A stretch of 64,000 nucleotides of DNA from NCBI RefSeq assembly GCF_017991995.1, contig NZ_JAGOPN010000002.1, positions 124,001-188,000 on the forward strand, in the 5' to 3' direction. Positions within the stretch are counted from its first letter, which is position 1. Every line of letters starts with the position of its first letter. This DNA is from Pseudacidovorax sp. GTDB lineage: Bacteria > Pseudomonadota > Gammaproteobacteria > Burkholderiales > Burkholderiaceae_C. This document shows positions 51,795-63,364 of the stretch, piece by piece. The translations under genes were made by a program, and so were the position numbers. The notes under the pieces were generated by a model. That model saw nothing but the letters and a program-made list of their open reading frames with translations, was not told the DNA's origin and made no database searches.

Positions 51795-54467
51795 CTACCG
51801 CACCACCCCCGCCTGCCGCGCCAGCGCCACCGCCTGCGTGCGGCTGCGGGCGCCGAGCTTGAGGTTGATGTTGCGCAGGTGGGTGCGCACGGTGCTGTCC
51901 GAGACGAACAGCTTCTCTGCCATGGCCGCGTTGGAATAGCCGGCGGCCAGCAGTTCCAGCACGCGGATCTCCTTGCGGGTCAGCGGCTCGGCCAGCGGTG
52001 CGGGCGGGGCGTCGCCGGCGGCCGGCTCGTCCTCGTGCACCTCGCCGAAGGCGGCGGCCAGGCGCGCCACATGGTCGGCATAGATGGGCCCGGCCTCGTC
52101 CAGCCGGGCGCGGTCGGCCTGCAGGGCGCGCAGCAGCGGCGCCAATGCAGGCCCCTCGTCCAGCAGCAGCCGCACGAAGCCTTCGCGCGCGGTCTCGGCC
52201 AGCACGGCGGCCAGCACTGCCTGCGCCTCGGCCGCCGCACCTGCGCGCGCCTGGGCCAGCGCCAGCAGCACGCGCAGCTTGAGCGCCCGGTGCCGCCGCG
52301 CCAGTGTGTCGGCCTCGGCGATGGCGGGGGTCAGCGCCTGCCGCACGGCCTCGGTGTCGCCGAAGCGCAGCTGCCAGCGCCAGCGGCCGATGGCGATGTC
52401 GTCCACCGGGTGGGCCGGCAGGTTGAGGCGGCGCACGCGGTCCCACACGGCGGCGTCGTCCGCGCGCTCCAGCATGTCGGCGGCCGCGTCGCGGTTGCCC
52501 TGAAGCATCAGGAGGCGCGCGTGCTCCAGTTTGGCGCTGGCCACCACGCGCGGCAGCTGGCGGTCGTGGCCCAGGTATTCCAGCTCGGTCAGCAGCTGGA
52601 AGGCGCTGTCCACGTCGCCCTGCAGGAAGGCGATGCGCGCCCGCATGCGGTAGGCCGCGATCACGTGGTCGGGCAGCCCGACGTCGCGGGCCAGCGGCAG
52701 GTACACGCTCAGCAGGTGCTCGGCGCCGGCCAGGTCGTCGCTTTCGTACAGCACGCCGGCATGCAGCACGCCGGCCCAGGCATTGCCCTGCGTGGGGTTG
52801 TACGAGGCGCTGCGCGGCGTGGCGGACAGGGCCACGCGAAAGCGCGCGGCGGCCTGGCGCAGCCGGCCTTCGGCCAGATCGAGCACGCCTTCCATGGCCT
52901 CGGTGTACATGCGGTTGAAGATGCTGCCGGCCTGGCTGCGGCGGGCGGCGTCGAGCAGGCGGTGGGCCTCGTGCTGCTCGCCCATCACCGAGACGATGTA
53001 GGCCATGGCATTGGCCAGCGCGCTGTCGGCGAAGGCGCGGCAGGTGGGCAGCCGCCGCAGGTTCGCCTGGCCGACCGGGTAGGCGTCCTCGGGATGGTCC
53101 TGCATGGCCAGCAGCAGCGGCTGCAGGCCGTTGACATGGGCGCGCACGGCGGCGTCCTCGCTGGTCTCGCAGCCGCTGGCGCGCAGCCGCTGCAGCGCCT
53201 GCCAGGGCCCGCGGGTGAAGCATTCGGCCCAGGTGGCCACCATCTGCAGCAGCGGTTGGCCGGCCAGCTGCTCGGGCGGCAGCGCGGCGAACCAGCGGTC
53301 CAGCAGGCGCATGCGGCCTTCCTCCAGGAAGCGCTCGGCATGGCGTGCCAGCAGGGCCAGCGCATGCGGATGGTCGCCGCCCTCGATGGCATGGTCGATG
53401 GCGGGCACCGGCCGGCCCTGGGCCTCGTACCAGCCGGAGGCCGCCAGGTGCAGCCGCGCCACGTCGCCGGGCCGCTCGCGTGCCAGCTGGGCGCGCAGGA
53501 AGTCGGCGAACAGGCTGTGGTAGCGGTAGCTGCGCGCATCGCTGGCCAGCGGCGCCAGGAAGAGGTGGCCGGCCTCCAGCTGCGCCAGCAGCGCCGCGCA
53601 GTCGGCCCGCGGGGCCACGGCGGCGCACACCTGTGCGTCGAGCACGCGCAGCACGCTGGTGCGCAGCAGGAAGTCGCGCACCTCCTCGCTCTGCTGGGCC
53701 AGCACGTCCTCGGCCAGGTAATCGGCCACGGCGCGGTCGGAGCCCGAGAAGCGCTCGACGAAGTCGCTGCCCGCGGCGCCATGCCGTTGCAGCGCCAGCG
53801 AGGCCAGCCACAGCGCGCCGGCCCAGCCCTCGGTCTTGGCCAGCAGGCGCTCCAGCGTGTCGCGTGGCAGCGCCTTGCCGCGCAGGCGGAAGAACTCCTC
53901 GGCCTCGGCGGCCGAGAAACGCAGCAGGGCGGCATCGATCTCCAGCAGCTGGCCGCGGGCCCGCAGTCGACCCAGGCCCAGATCGGGCAGGCTGCGCGAG
54001 CCGATCACCAGCTGGGCCTGGCGCGGCAGGCCGTCGAGCAGTTGCCGCACCAGGCCGATGACGGCGGGCGACTGCAGCACCTCGAAGTCGTCGAGGAAGA
54101 GCGCGAAGGGCAGCGCGTCATGGCCCAGGGCTGCGATGGGGTCGCCCCGGCCGCTGCCCGGTGCGGGCTCGATGCCCAGGGCCTGCACCGCCGCGCCCAG
54201 GCCTTGCAGAAAGCGCGGCACGTCGTTGTCGGCGCTGTCCAGCGTGAGCCAGGCGGTGGCGATGCCCTCGGCCTCGAAGCGGTCGCGTATCTGGCGCATG
54301 GCGGTGGTCTTGCCGAAGCCGGCCGGCGCGCGCACCAGCAGCAACCGGGCGCGGGCCGCCTCGTGCACCTGCCGAGCGATGGCCTGCCGCAGCACCTGCG
54401 CCGCAGGCGGTGCGGGTGGGCTGAGCTTGGCGGGCTGGACGGGCACGGAAGGCGGCGGGGCGGACAT
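51795..54467 (-). CDS. MalT/AlkS-like LuxR-family ATP-dependent regulator
   Basis: This 890-residue regulator has an N-terminal STAND ATPase with Walker A in RAPAGFGKTTAMRQ (about residues 46-59) and Walker B in ALFLDDFEVL. A winged-helix and a long TPR-like region follow (RLHLAASGWYEAQGRPVPAI and repeats). The C-terminal LuxR helix-turn-helix is LTRKEIRVLELLAAGYSNAA then FVSDSTVRTHLRNINLKLGA. MalT-type proteins assemble on inducer and ATP binding. It is divergent from the fadB-type gene (147-bp gap), so it may activate acyl-CoA breakdown, as AlkS does for alkanes. No inducer can be named. Confidence 0.92.
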   Translation of the reverse strand: MSAPPPSVPVQPAKLSPPAPPAAQVLRQAIARQVHEAARARLLLVRAPAGFGKTTAMRQIRDRFEAEGIATAWLTLDSADNDVPRFLQGLGAAVQALGIEPAPGSGRGDPIAALGHDALPFALFLDDFEVLQSPAVIGLVRQLLDGLPRQAQLVIGSRSLPDLGLGRLRARGQLLEIDAALLRFSAAEAEEFFRLRGKALPRDTLERLLAKTEGWAGALWLASLALQRHGAAGSDFVERFSGSDRAVADYLAEDVLAQQSEEVRDFLLRTSVLRVLDAQVCAAVAPRADCAALLAQLEAGHLFLAPLASDARSYRYHSLFADFLRAQLARERPGDVARLHLAASGWYEAQGRPVPAIDHAIEGGDHPHALALLARHAERFLEEGRMRLLDRWFAALPPEQLAGQPLLQMVATWAECFTRGPWQALQRLRASGCETSEDAAVRAHVNGLQPLLLAMQDHPEDAYPVGQANLRRLPTCRAFADSALANAMAYIVSVMGEQHEAHRLLDAARRSQAGSIFNRMYTEAMEGVLDLAEGRLRQAAARFRVALSATPRSASYNPTQGNAWAGVLHAGVLYESDDLAGAEHLLSVYLPLARDVGLPDHVIAAYRMRARIAFLQGDVDSAFQLLTELEYLGHDRQLPRVVASAKLEHARLLMLQGNRDAAADMLERADDAAVWDRVRRLNLPAHPVDDIAIGRWRWQLRFGDTEAVRQALTPAIAEADTLARRHRALKLRVLLALAQARAGAAAEAQAVLAAVLAETAREGFVRLLLDEGPALAPLLRALQADRARLDEAGPIYADHVARLAAAFGEVHEDEPAAGDAPPAPLAEPLTRKEIRVLELLAAGYSNAAMAEKLFVSDSTVRTHLRNINLKLGARSRTQAVALARQAGVVR

Positions 54468-54614
54468 GGGACGAGGCGGCGCGCGTGGCGCGGAGTGACA
54501 AGGGCCGCGCGGCGGCGGCCGGCCACTTTCGTCGGTTTGGACGATGGCCGCAAGAAGGGGCGATTCCTAGACTGCCCTCGGCATCGAAGGCCGAGACACC
54601 CAGGAGACAACACC

Positions 54615-56765
<2,151 letters not shown>

Positions 56766-56831
56766 ACCCACACACGCCGTCGCCTGCCGCCTTGGCAGGC
56801 GCCCTTCACCACGACACAGGAGAGCCCCTTC

Positions 56832-57614
<783 letters not shown>

Positions 57615-57637
57615 TCGCTACGCCTGGGTAACGGGCC

Positions 57638-57715
57638 TCACTTGTTCCGCGTGAAGTGGTCCATCACGATGACGAGGACAATGACGAGCCAGTGAAGCAG
57701 CGTGAACTTGTGCAT
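57638..57715 (-). CDS. Putative 25-residue single-helix membrane peptide
   Basis: Read on the minus strand from the ATG at 57713, this frame gives MHKFTLLHWLVIVLVIVMDH and ends FTRNK before a TGA. It is one hydrophobic helix with basic ends, like small membrane regulators, and its opening resembles helices of TatA-like proteins. The ribosome site is poor, and no homologue is known to me. It sits in the 176-bp gap between the SDR and a toxin gene. Confidence 0.3.
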   Translation of the reverse strand: MHKFTLLHWLVIVLVIVMDHFTRNK

Positions 57716-57790
57716 GGAGATGCCATGTAGATGTCTGATCAAGCCTTGTTGCGCGGGCCCGCCCATCAAGCGACGTGCTATTCAGAAAAG

Positions 57791-58222
57791 TCAGGGCAAA
57801 TCATGCACTGAACGCGCAAAGGGATTGAACACCTCGACGGCCAGCGCCTTGAAGTCCGCCACGTTGCGGGTGGCCACGGTCAGGCCATGGATCTGTGCGG
57901 TGGCGGCGATCATGGCGTCTTCGTAGAGCGTGTCGGACTTCCGGTGCATCAGCCGCGCCCAGACCCGGAAGGCCGCGGCGTCCATGGGCAGGACGTTGTA
58001 GGCGCTGGCGATCTGCGCGAGCCATGCCTCGATCTCCTGGGCCTTGGCCGCATCCTGCTCCTTCGTCAGCTCGATGCCGGCCTGGATCTCGCCGAGCGAG
58101 ACCGCCGAAAGATGCAACTGCGCATCGTCCAGGGACTTCAGCCAGGCGACCACCCCGCCGTGCGGGCGCAGGCGGCGCAGTTCGGAGACGACGTTGGTGT
58201 CGAGCAGGTAGCCCTGCGTCAC
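57791..58222 (-). CDS. vapC: VapC-type PIN-domain toxin
   Basis: This 143-residue protein starts at a GTG overlapping the antitoxin stop (GTGA). It opens VTQGYLLDTNVVSELRRLRP, with the first PIN-domain Asp. It has acidic residues in SAVSLGEIQAGIELT, and DTLYEDAMIAATAQIHGLTV, where the conserved Asp and the AATA segment lie. TVATRNVADFKAL completes the active site. It is the StbB/FitB-like VapC type, an RNA-cleaving toxin. Confidence 0.92.
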   Translation of the reverse strand: MTQGYLLDTNVVSELRRLRPHGGVVAWLKSLDDAQLHLSAVSLGEIQAGIELTKEQDAAKAQEIEAWLAQIASAYNVLPMDAAAFRVWARLMHRKSDTLYEDAMIAATAQIHGLTVATRNVADFKALAVEVFNPFARSVHDLP

Positions 58223-58476
58223 CGCTGCGGCTCCACCTTGCGCCTGCGCGCCTGGCCGCGAGCGGGCACCAGCAGATCGGTGCGGCCGTCGTCCGACAGC
58301 AGCAGCTGCTTGAGCGACGGACGCGCCGCCGACTGCAGCCGGCGCCATTCCTGCACCGGCACCAGCACGGCCGCTTCGGCGCCACGGCGGGTCACCATCT
58401 GCGGGCCTTGCGCCAGGCAGGCATCGAGGAATTCGCTGAACCGCGCCTTGGCGTCCTGGACGGGCCATGTGTGCAT
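58219..58476 (-). CDS. Phd/YefM-family antitoxin of the second VapC pair
   Basis: This 85-residue protein starts MHTWPVQDAKARFSEFLDAC, then AQGPQMVTRRGAEAAVLVPV, the Phd/YefM DNA-binding domain. The C-terminal part (TDLLVPARGQARRRK) is basic. It resembles the antitoxin at 727-978 (same MHT opening, same RRG/LVPV end) but differs along most of its length. It should repress the operon and neutralise the toxin. Two dyads lie upstream. Confidence 0.9.
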   Translation of the reverse strand: MHTWPVQDAKARFSEFLDACLAQGPQMVTRRGAEAAVLVPVQEWRRLQSAARPSLKQLLLSDDGRTDLLVPARGQARRRKVEPQR

Positions 58477-58501
58477 CGAAAAGCTCCCCTGTTGAACTGG
58501 T

Positions 58502-58546
58502 CAGACAACTAGTCTGTCAGCGGAGCCTCGTACTGTCAAACGACAG
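58502..58546 (-). promoter_or_regulatory. Two dyads upstream of the second Phd/VapC pair
   Basis: cagac-aacta-gtctg (58502-58516) and ctgtc-aaac-gacag (58533-58546) are two perfect short dyads sharing the half site ctgtc/agac. They lie 26 to 70 bp upstream of the antitoxin start, so the antitoxin probably binds both. Confidence 0.5.
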
Positions 58547-58620
58547 ACCTCGCCGCCTGCTCCTCGGCGGGACTTTCGCCCATCGGCGGGCGGCCGGCCC
58601 GGAGTCGGGATCGATCCCCT

Positions 58621-58655
58621 CCAAATCGTTGGGATCCAAATGATTGGCCTATCAT
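58621..58655 (+). promoter_or_regulatory. Tandem MarR operator
   Basis: ccaaatcgttgg (58621-58632) and ccaaatgattgg (58636-58647) are direct repeats of CCAA-N4-TTGG, each palindromic, with a 3-bp spacer. A further dyad, atgat-N6-atcat (58640-58655), overlaps the second repeat. They end 7 bp before the MarR start codon. Confidence 0.75.
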
Positions 58656-58662
58656 CCGCCCC

Positions 58663-59121
58663 ATGAATGACGACACCCCCGCCCTGCCCCGCCAGCGCTT
58701 CGGCATGCGTTTCGTCGTGCTGGCCCGTCGCTGGCGCCGGGCGCTGGACGCGCAACTTGCCGCCCTGGGCCTGACCGACGCGGGCTGGCCGCCGCTGATG
58801 TACCTGGCCGAGGCGGGCGGCGGGCTCACGCAGCGGGAGCTGGCCGAGCGCATCGGCATCGACGGCTCCAGCCTGGTGCGGCTGCTGGACCAGCATGCCC
58901 GCGCCGGCTGGATCGAGCGCCGCGACGATCCGCAGGACCGCCGCACCTGGCGGCTCTTCCTCACCCGCGACGGGCGCGCGGTGGTGCGTCGCATCCAGGC
59001 GGTGCTGGACCGGGTGGAAGGCCGCATGCTCGCCGGGCTGGACGACGCACAGCTGCAGGCGCTGCTCGATGGCTTCGACCGCATCGGCGAAGGCATCGCA
59101 GCCCTGGAGTCCGGAGCATGA
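58663..59121 (+). CDS. MarR-family transcriptional regulator
   Basis: This 152-residue protein has a winged helix with LTQRELAERIGIDGSSLVRL and the wing RRDDPQDRRTWRLFLTRDG, the MarR signature. Its N-terminal helices (FVVLARRWRRALDAQLAALG) form the dimer. MarR proteins usually repress efflux or catabolic genes and are released by aromatic ligands. Its stop overlaps the start of a FUSC efflux gene (ATGA), so the pair is one operon. The tandem operator is 7 bp before its start. Confidence 0.93.
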   Translation: MNDDTPALPRQRFGMRFVVLARRWRRALDAQLAALGLTDAGWPPLMYLAEAGGGLTQRELAERIGIDGSSLVRLLDQHARAGWIERRDDPQDRRTWRLFLTRDGRAVVRRIQAVLDRVEGRMLAGLDDAQLQALLDGFDRIGEGIAALESGA

Positions 59122-61103
59122 GGGCCCCCCCGGCCGTTTCGGCCGCCGGTGCCCTTTCCTTCGAACGCCTCGCGCGCCACCTCGGCTTCGAGCCCGCCCG
59201 CCTGGCGTTCACCCTTCGCACCGCGGCCGGCTCGGGCATGGCGCTGCTGCTGGGGGGCCTGTTGGGCCTGGACCATCCCCAATGGGCGGCCATGACCGTG
59301 TGGATCGCGGCGCAGCCGCTGCGCGGCCACCTGATCGAAAAGAGCCTGTACCGCCTGCTGGGCACGGCCGCCGGTGCTGCCTATGGCGTGACGCTGGTGG
59401 CCCTGGGCCACGGCTCGCCGGCGGTGCTGGTGCCCGGGCTGGCGCTGTGGGCCGGGCTGTGCGCCGGGGCAGGCCAGCTGCTGCGCGGCTTCGCGAGCTA
59501 CGGCACTTTGCTGGCCGGCTATTCGGCGGCGATGGTGGCGCTGCTCGACGCCAGCCATCCGACGCACATCGCGGCCTTCGGCCTCGACCGGCTGCTGACC
59601 ATCGGCCTGGGCGTGGTGGTGGCGCTGGCCGTGAGCCTGCGCTTCGCTGCCCGGCCGCCGGCCGATGCGCTGCACCTTCGCATGCGCACCCTCTGCCTGG
59701 ATCGGCTGCGCGAACTGGCCGCCTGGGCGCGCACCGGCGTGCCGCTCGCACACACGGCGCGCGACACCCAGCTGGCCGAACTGGCGCGCCTGGAGGAAGG
59801 GTTGGAGCTGCAGGTCGCCGGCCGCCTCGATTCCCGTCGCGAGGTGCGCGCGCTGCGCCAGGCGCTGACGGCCCAGGTCGGCTTGCTGCTGTGGTGGCCG
59901 GGGGCTCAGGCGCCCGCCCGCGCCGATGGCGCCGCGCTGGCCGATGCCCTGCAGGCCACGCTCGATGCCGCCGTCGCCGGCCGGCCGGTGGGCCCTTCGC
60001 TCCTGCAGGCCGCGACGGTGGCCGAGGCGCAGAACGCCGAACTGGCTGCGGTGCTGCGTCGCCTTGGCGCGGCGGCTGGCAGCATCGAAAGCCCTGCCGG
60101 TGGCGCAGGCGCGCGGGCGCCCAGCGCCACGCCATCCGTCGCACAGCCGCAGGCCGCCTTCGAACCAACCGTCGTGCTGCACCGCGACTGGATCGCCGCG
60201 CGCGAGACCTTCCTGCGCTCCGTCCTGACGCTGGGCCTCATCGGCGGGCTGTGGCTGGCGACCGGCTGGCCTGCGGCGCCGCTGCTCATGCTGGGCGTGG
60301 CGGTGATGACCACGCTCTTTTCCACCGCCGACGACCCGGCGCGGATCATGCGCTCGGTCTTCTGCGGCCAGTTGCTCGGCGCCGCCGCGGCGCTGGCGGT
60401 GCAGGCCCTGCTCTGGCCGTGGGTGGACGGTGCGCTCGGGCGGTTGCTGATGTGCCTGCCGCTGGTGTTGGCCGGCGCCTTCGTGCTGGCGCATCCGCGC
60501 ACGGCGCGCTTCGGCTTCGACTTCAACCTCGTCGGCCTGCTGCTCCTGCAACCCATGCATGCCCGGGCGTTCGCCTGGCCGACGGGGCTGGCCGAGGCGG
60601 CGGCGGTGGTGGCCGGGCCGCTGGTGGCGCTGGCGGCCTTCCGCCTCGTCTTTCCGCCGGGCGGGCGCCGCCGCTATGCGCAGCTGTCGACGCTGATGCA
60701 GGCGGAGGTCTCGGCCATGGCCGCGCAGCCGCAGGCGTGGCGACGGGCCGAGGTGTGGCGGGCCCGCTTGCAGCACCGCGTGCTGCGCCTGGTCCGCTGC
60801 GCCGATGCGGCCGGCCTGGCGCCGGAGCATGGCGCACGCCAAGGCCTGGCCGTGCTGGCCACGGGGCAGGCGGTGCTCGCGCTTGGGCAACTGCTGGCGC
60901 AGGACGCGCTGCCGCCCGCCGACCGTCGCCGCGCGCAGGCCTGGCTGCGTCGGCTGGCCCGGCCCATGCGCAGTCCGGCCCAGGCCCACCGCCGGGGCCG
61001 CCTGCTGGCGCGCGATGCGTTGCGGCTCGGCCCCCCGCCCGCCGGGCATGCGTCGGCTTCGGCGCTGCAGCACGCCGCCCGGGTGCTGGCGCGGGCAGCC
61101 TGA
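59118..61103 (+). CDS. FUSC-family efflux transporter (AaeB-like)
   Basis: This 661-residue inner-membrane protein has two sets of about six helices. Set one begins LRTAAGSGMALLLGGLLGLD and includes WAAMTVWIAAQPLRGHLIEK, then SLYRLLGTAAGAAYGVTLVA, the FUSC motif. A cytoplasmic coiled middle (RRLGAAAGSIESPAGG) follows, and a second set begins SVLTLGLIGGLWLATGWPAA. AaeB proteins export aromatic carboxylic acids. No AaeA-like membrane fusion protein is adjacent, so it could act with a distant partner. It is co-translated with the MarR gene, which implies induction by a toxic aromatic ligand. Confidence 0.9.
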   Translation: MRAPPAVSAAGALSFERLARHLGFEPARLAFTLRTAAGSGMALLLGGLLGLDHPQWAAMTVWIAAQPLRGHLIEKSLYRLLGTAAGAAYGVTLVALGHGSPAVLVPGLALWAGLCAGAGQLLRGFASYGTLLAGYSAAMVALLDASHPTHIAAFGLDRLLTIGLGVVVALAVSLRFAARPPADALHLRMRTLCLDRLRELAAWARTGVPLAHTARDTQLAELARLEEGLELQVAGRLDSRREVRALRQALTAQVGLLLWWPGAQAPARADGAALADALQATLDAAVAGRPVGPSLLQAATVAEAQNAELAAVLRRLGAAAGSIESPAGGAGARAPSATPSVAQPQAAFEPTVVLHRDWIAARETFLRSVLTLGLIGGLWLATGWPAAPLLMLGVAVMTTLFSTADDPARIMRSVFCGQLLGAAAALAVQALLWPWVDGALGRLLMCLPLVLAGAFVLAHPRTARFGFDFNLVGLLLLQPMHARAFAWPTGLAEAAAVVAGPLVALAAFRLVFPPGGRRRYAQLSTLMQAEVSAMAAQPQAWRRAEVWRARLQHRVLRLVRCADAAGLAPEHGARQGLAVLATGQAVLALGQLLAQDALPPADRRRAQAWLRRLARPMRSPAQAHRRGRLLARDALRLGPPPAGHASASALQHAARVLARAA

Positions 61104-61223
61104 GAGGGGCCGCCGCGGTCCGCGGCCCTCGAAATTCGTCGCTTCGGACGAGCGACGCCGCCGCCCTCGCCGCCCAGAATCCACGCGGACTTCCGACGAA
61201 CCGCATTGGAGACTGGAGACACC

Positions 61224-62408
61224 ATGGCAGAAGCATTCATCGTCGCCGCCACCCGCACCGCCGGCGGGCGGCGCGGCGGCAAACTCTCGGGCTGGCACCC
61301 GGTGGACCTGGCGGCCCAGGTGATCGACGAACTGGTGCGCCGCGCCGATGCCGATCCGGCGCTGGTCGAGGACGTGATCATGGGCTGCGTCAGCCAGGTG
61401 GGCCAGCAGGCCACCAACGTGGCGCGCAATGCGGTGCTGGCCTCGTCGCTGCCCGAGTCGGTGCCTGGCACGTCGGTCGACCGGCAGTGCGGCTCCTCGC
61501 AGCAGGCGCTGCATTTCGCGGCCCAGGCGGTGATGAGCGGCAGCATGGACGTGGTGATCGCCGCCGGCGTGGAGAGCATGTCGCGCGTGCCCATGTTCAC
61601 GCCCAACGCCCTGCCGCTCAAGGCCGGCCTGGGCGGCTACATGAGCCCGGCCATGCAGAAGCGCTATCCCGGCGTGGAGTTCAGCCAGTTCATGGGCGCC
61701 GAGATGATGGCCAAGAAGTACGGCCTGTCGAAGGAGCAGCTCGACGTCTACGCGCTGCAGAGCCACCAGCGTGCCGTGGCGGCCACCCACGAGGGCCGCT
61801 TCGCCAGGGAGATCCTGGCGGTCGAGGCCCGCAGCGCCGAAGGCGGCGCCGAGGGCGAGGGCCAGCCGCACATGGTGGACGAGGGCATCCGCTTCAACGC
61901 CACGCTGGAGGGCATCGCCGGCGTCAAGCTGATCCAGGAGGGCGGCCGCTGCTCGGCGGCCACCGCCAGCCAGATCTGCGACGGCGCCACCGGCGTGATG
62001 GTGGTCAACGAGCGTGGCCTCAAGGCGCTGGGCGTCAAGCCGCTCGCGCGCATCCACCACATGACGATGATCGGCCACGACCCGGTGATCATGCTGGAGG
62101 CCCCCATCCCCGCCACGCAGCGCGCGCTGCAGAAGGCCGGCATGAAGATCGACGACATCGATCTGTTCGAGGTCAACGAGGCCTTCGCGCCCGTGCCCCT
62201 GGCCTGGCTGCAGGTGACGGGCGCCGACCCGGCGCGCCTGAACGTCAACGGCGGCGCCATCGCCCTGGGCCATCCGCTGGGCGCTTCCGGCACCAAGCTG
62301 ATGACCACGCTCGTGCACGCCCTGCACGACCGCGGCGGCCGCTATGGCCTGCAGACCATGTGCGAAGGCGGCGGCATGGCCAACGTGACCATCGTCGAGC
62401 GGCTTTGA
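61224..62408 (+). CDS. Acetyl-CoA acyltransferase (thiolase)
   Basis: This 394-residue cytosolic enzyme cleaves 3-oxoacyl-CoA or condenses acetyl-CoA units. It has the acyl-accepting Cys in TSVDRQCGSSQQALHFA (near residue 89), the His in NGGAIALGHPLGASGTK and the second Cys in MCEGGGMANVTIV. The start ATG 61224 follows tggaga. It has the FadA/PcaF-type length and could complete the pathway begun by the fadB-type enzyme and SDR. A GC-rich hairpin (gggccgc / gcggccc, 61107-61128) lies before it, so it is probably its own unit. Confidence 0.94.
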   Translation: MAEAFIVAATRTAGGRRGGKLSGWHPVDLAAQVIDELVRRADADPALVEDVIMGCVSQVGQQATNVARNAVLASSLPESVPGTSVDRQCGSSQQALHFAAQAVMSGSMDVVIAAGVESMSRVPMFTPNALPLKAGLGGYMSPAMQKRYPGVEFSQFMGAEMMAKKYGLSKEQLDVYALQSHQRAVAATHEGRFAREILAVEARSAEGGAEGEGQPHMVDEGIRFNATLEGIAGVKLIQEGGRCSAATASQICDGATGVMVVNERGLKALGVKPLARIHHMTMIGHDPVIMLEAPIPATQRALQKAGMKIDDIDLFEVNEAFAPVPLAWLQVTGADPARLNVNGGAIALGHPLGASGTKLMTTLVHALHDRGGRYGLQTMCEGGGMANVTIVERL

Positions 62409-62442
62409 ACGTGCATTGAGCCACGGCTGATTGCGGCTCGGG

Positions 62443-62471
62443 GCCGGCCCGTCACGGCCCCACGGGCCGGC
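62443..62471 (+). repeat. GC-rich hairpin between the thiolase and livG
   Basis: A perfect 10-bp stem, gccggcccgt / acgggccggc, with a 9-nt loop lies 35 bp after the thiolase stop. There is no T-tract, so it may be an imperfect terminator or a leader structure of livG. Confidence 0.4.
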
Positions 62472-62521
62472 GTGCGCGGCGCGCGCCGGCCCTTCCATCA
62501 CAACACCAGGGCAGGACTTCC

Positions 62522-63347
62522 ATGACCCAGGACTTCGGAGACAGACACGCCGCCGCGCCCCTGCTGCGCATCGAGGGGCTGTCGGTGCGCTTCGGCGGCA
62601 TCGTGGCGCTCGACGGCGTGGGCTTCGACGTGGCCGCCGGCCAGGTCTGCGGCCTGATCGGGCCCAACGGCGCGGGCAAGAGCACGCTGTTCAACTGCCT
62701 CTCGCGCCTGTACGGCTGGCAGGCCGGGCGCATCGCGTTCGCCGGCCGCGCGCTGGACACGCTGCCGCGCCACCGCATGGCGGCGCTGGGCATCGGCCGC
62801 ACCTTCCAGAACCTGGCGCTTTTCGCCAGCATGACGGTGCGCGAGAACGTGCGCGTGGGCACGCACACCCACCAGCATGCGGGCTTCCTGCGCGACGCGC
62901 TGCGCCTGCCCGGCGTGCGGCGGCTGGAGGAGGAGGCCGAGGCACGCACCGAGGAATTCATCACCCTGCTCGACCTGGGTGCCGTGGCCGACCGCCGCGT
63001 CGCCGACCTGCCCTTCGGCACCCAGAAGCGGGTCGAGCTGGCACGCGCCCTGGCGGCGCGCCCCCGGCTGCTGCTGCTGGACGAGCCCGCCTGCGGCCTC
63101 AACCACGAGGAGCTGGAGGGCCTGGGCGACCTGATCCTCGCGCTGCGTGCGCGGCTGGGGCTGACGGTGCTGCTGGTGGAGCACCACATGGGTCTGGTCA
63201 TGCGGGTGAGCGACAAGGTGGTCGCGCTCAACTTCGGTCGCAAGATCGCCGAGGGCACGCCCGAGGCCGTGCGCCGCCATCCCGAGGTGGTCCGCGCCTA
63301 CCTGGGCGACGAGGGTGCCGCCGAGCCGGCCCTGGAGGTGCGCCAGC

Positions 63348-63364
<17 letters not shown>
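62522..63364 (+). CDS. livG: Branched-chain amino-acid-type ABC transporter ATPase LivG
   Basis: This 280-residue ATPase has Walker A GLIGPNGAGKSTLFN, the Q-loop GIGRTFQNLALFAS, the signature variant DLPFGTQKRVELARAL and Walker B LLLLDEPACGLNHEE. The LivG type is shown by the long insert after FNCLSRLYGWQAG and the RTFQN motif. It energises import of leucine-like amino acids or related organic acids. Its 3' end overlaps livF by 17 bp. Permease and binding-protein genes are presumably past the right edge. The thiolase beside it suggests uptake of a compound that is degraded through CoA esters. Confidence 0.92.

Noticed and set aside
57692-57706. gtgaa-N5-gtgaa, a near match to a reversed cre tag
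   Set aside because: The spacing is 5 bp, not 6, so it breaks the required period, and it lies inside a small frame away from any promoter.
58536-62501. Very long minus-strand open frame of 1,321 codons opposite MarR, FUSC and thiolase genes
   Set aside because: It is a GC-rich shadow frame: the plus-strand genes have complete family motifs, while the antisense product is low-complexity and rich in Arg, Ala, Gly, His and Gln.
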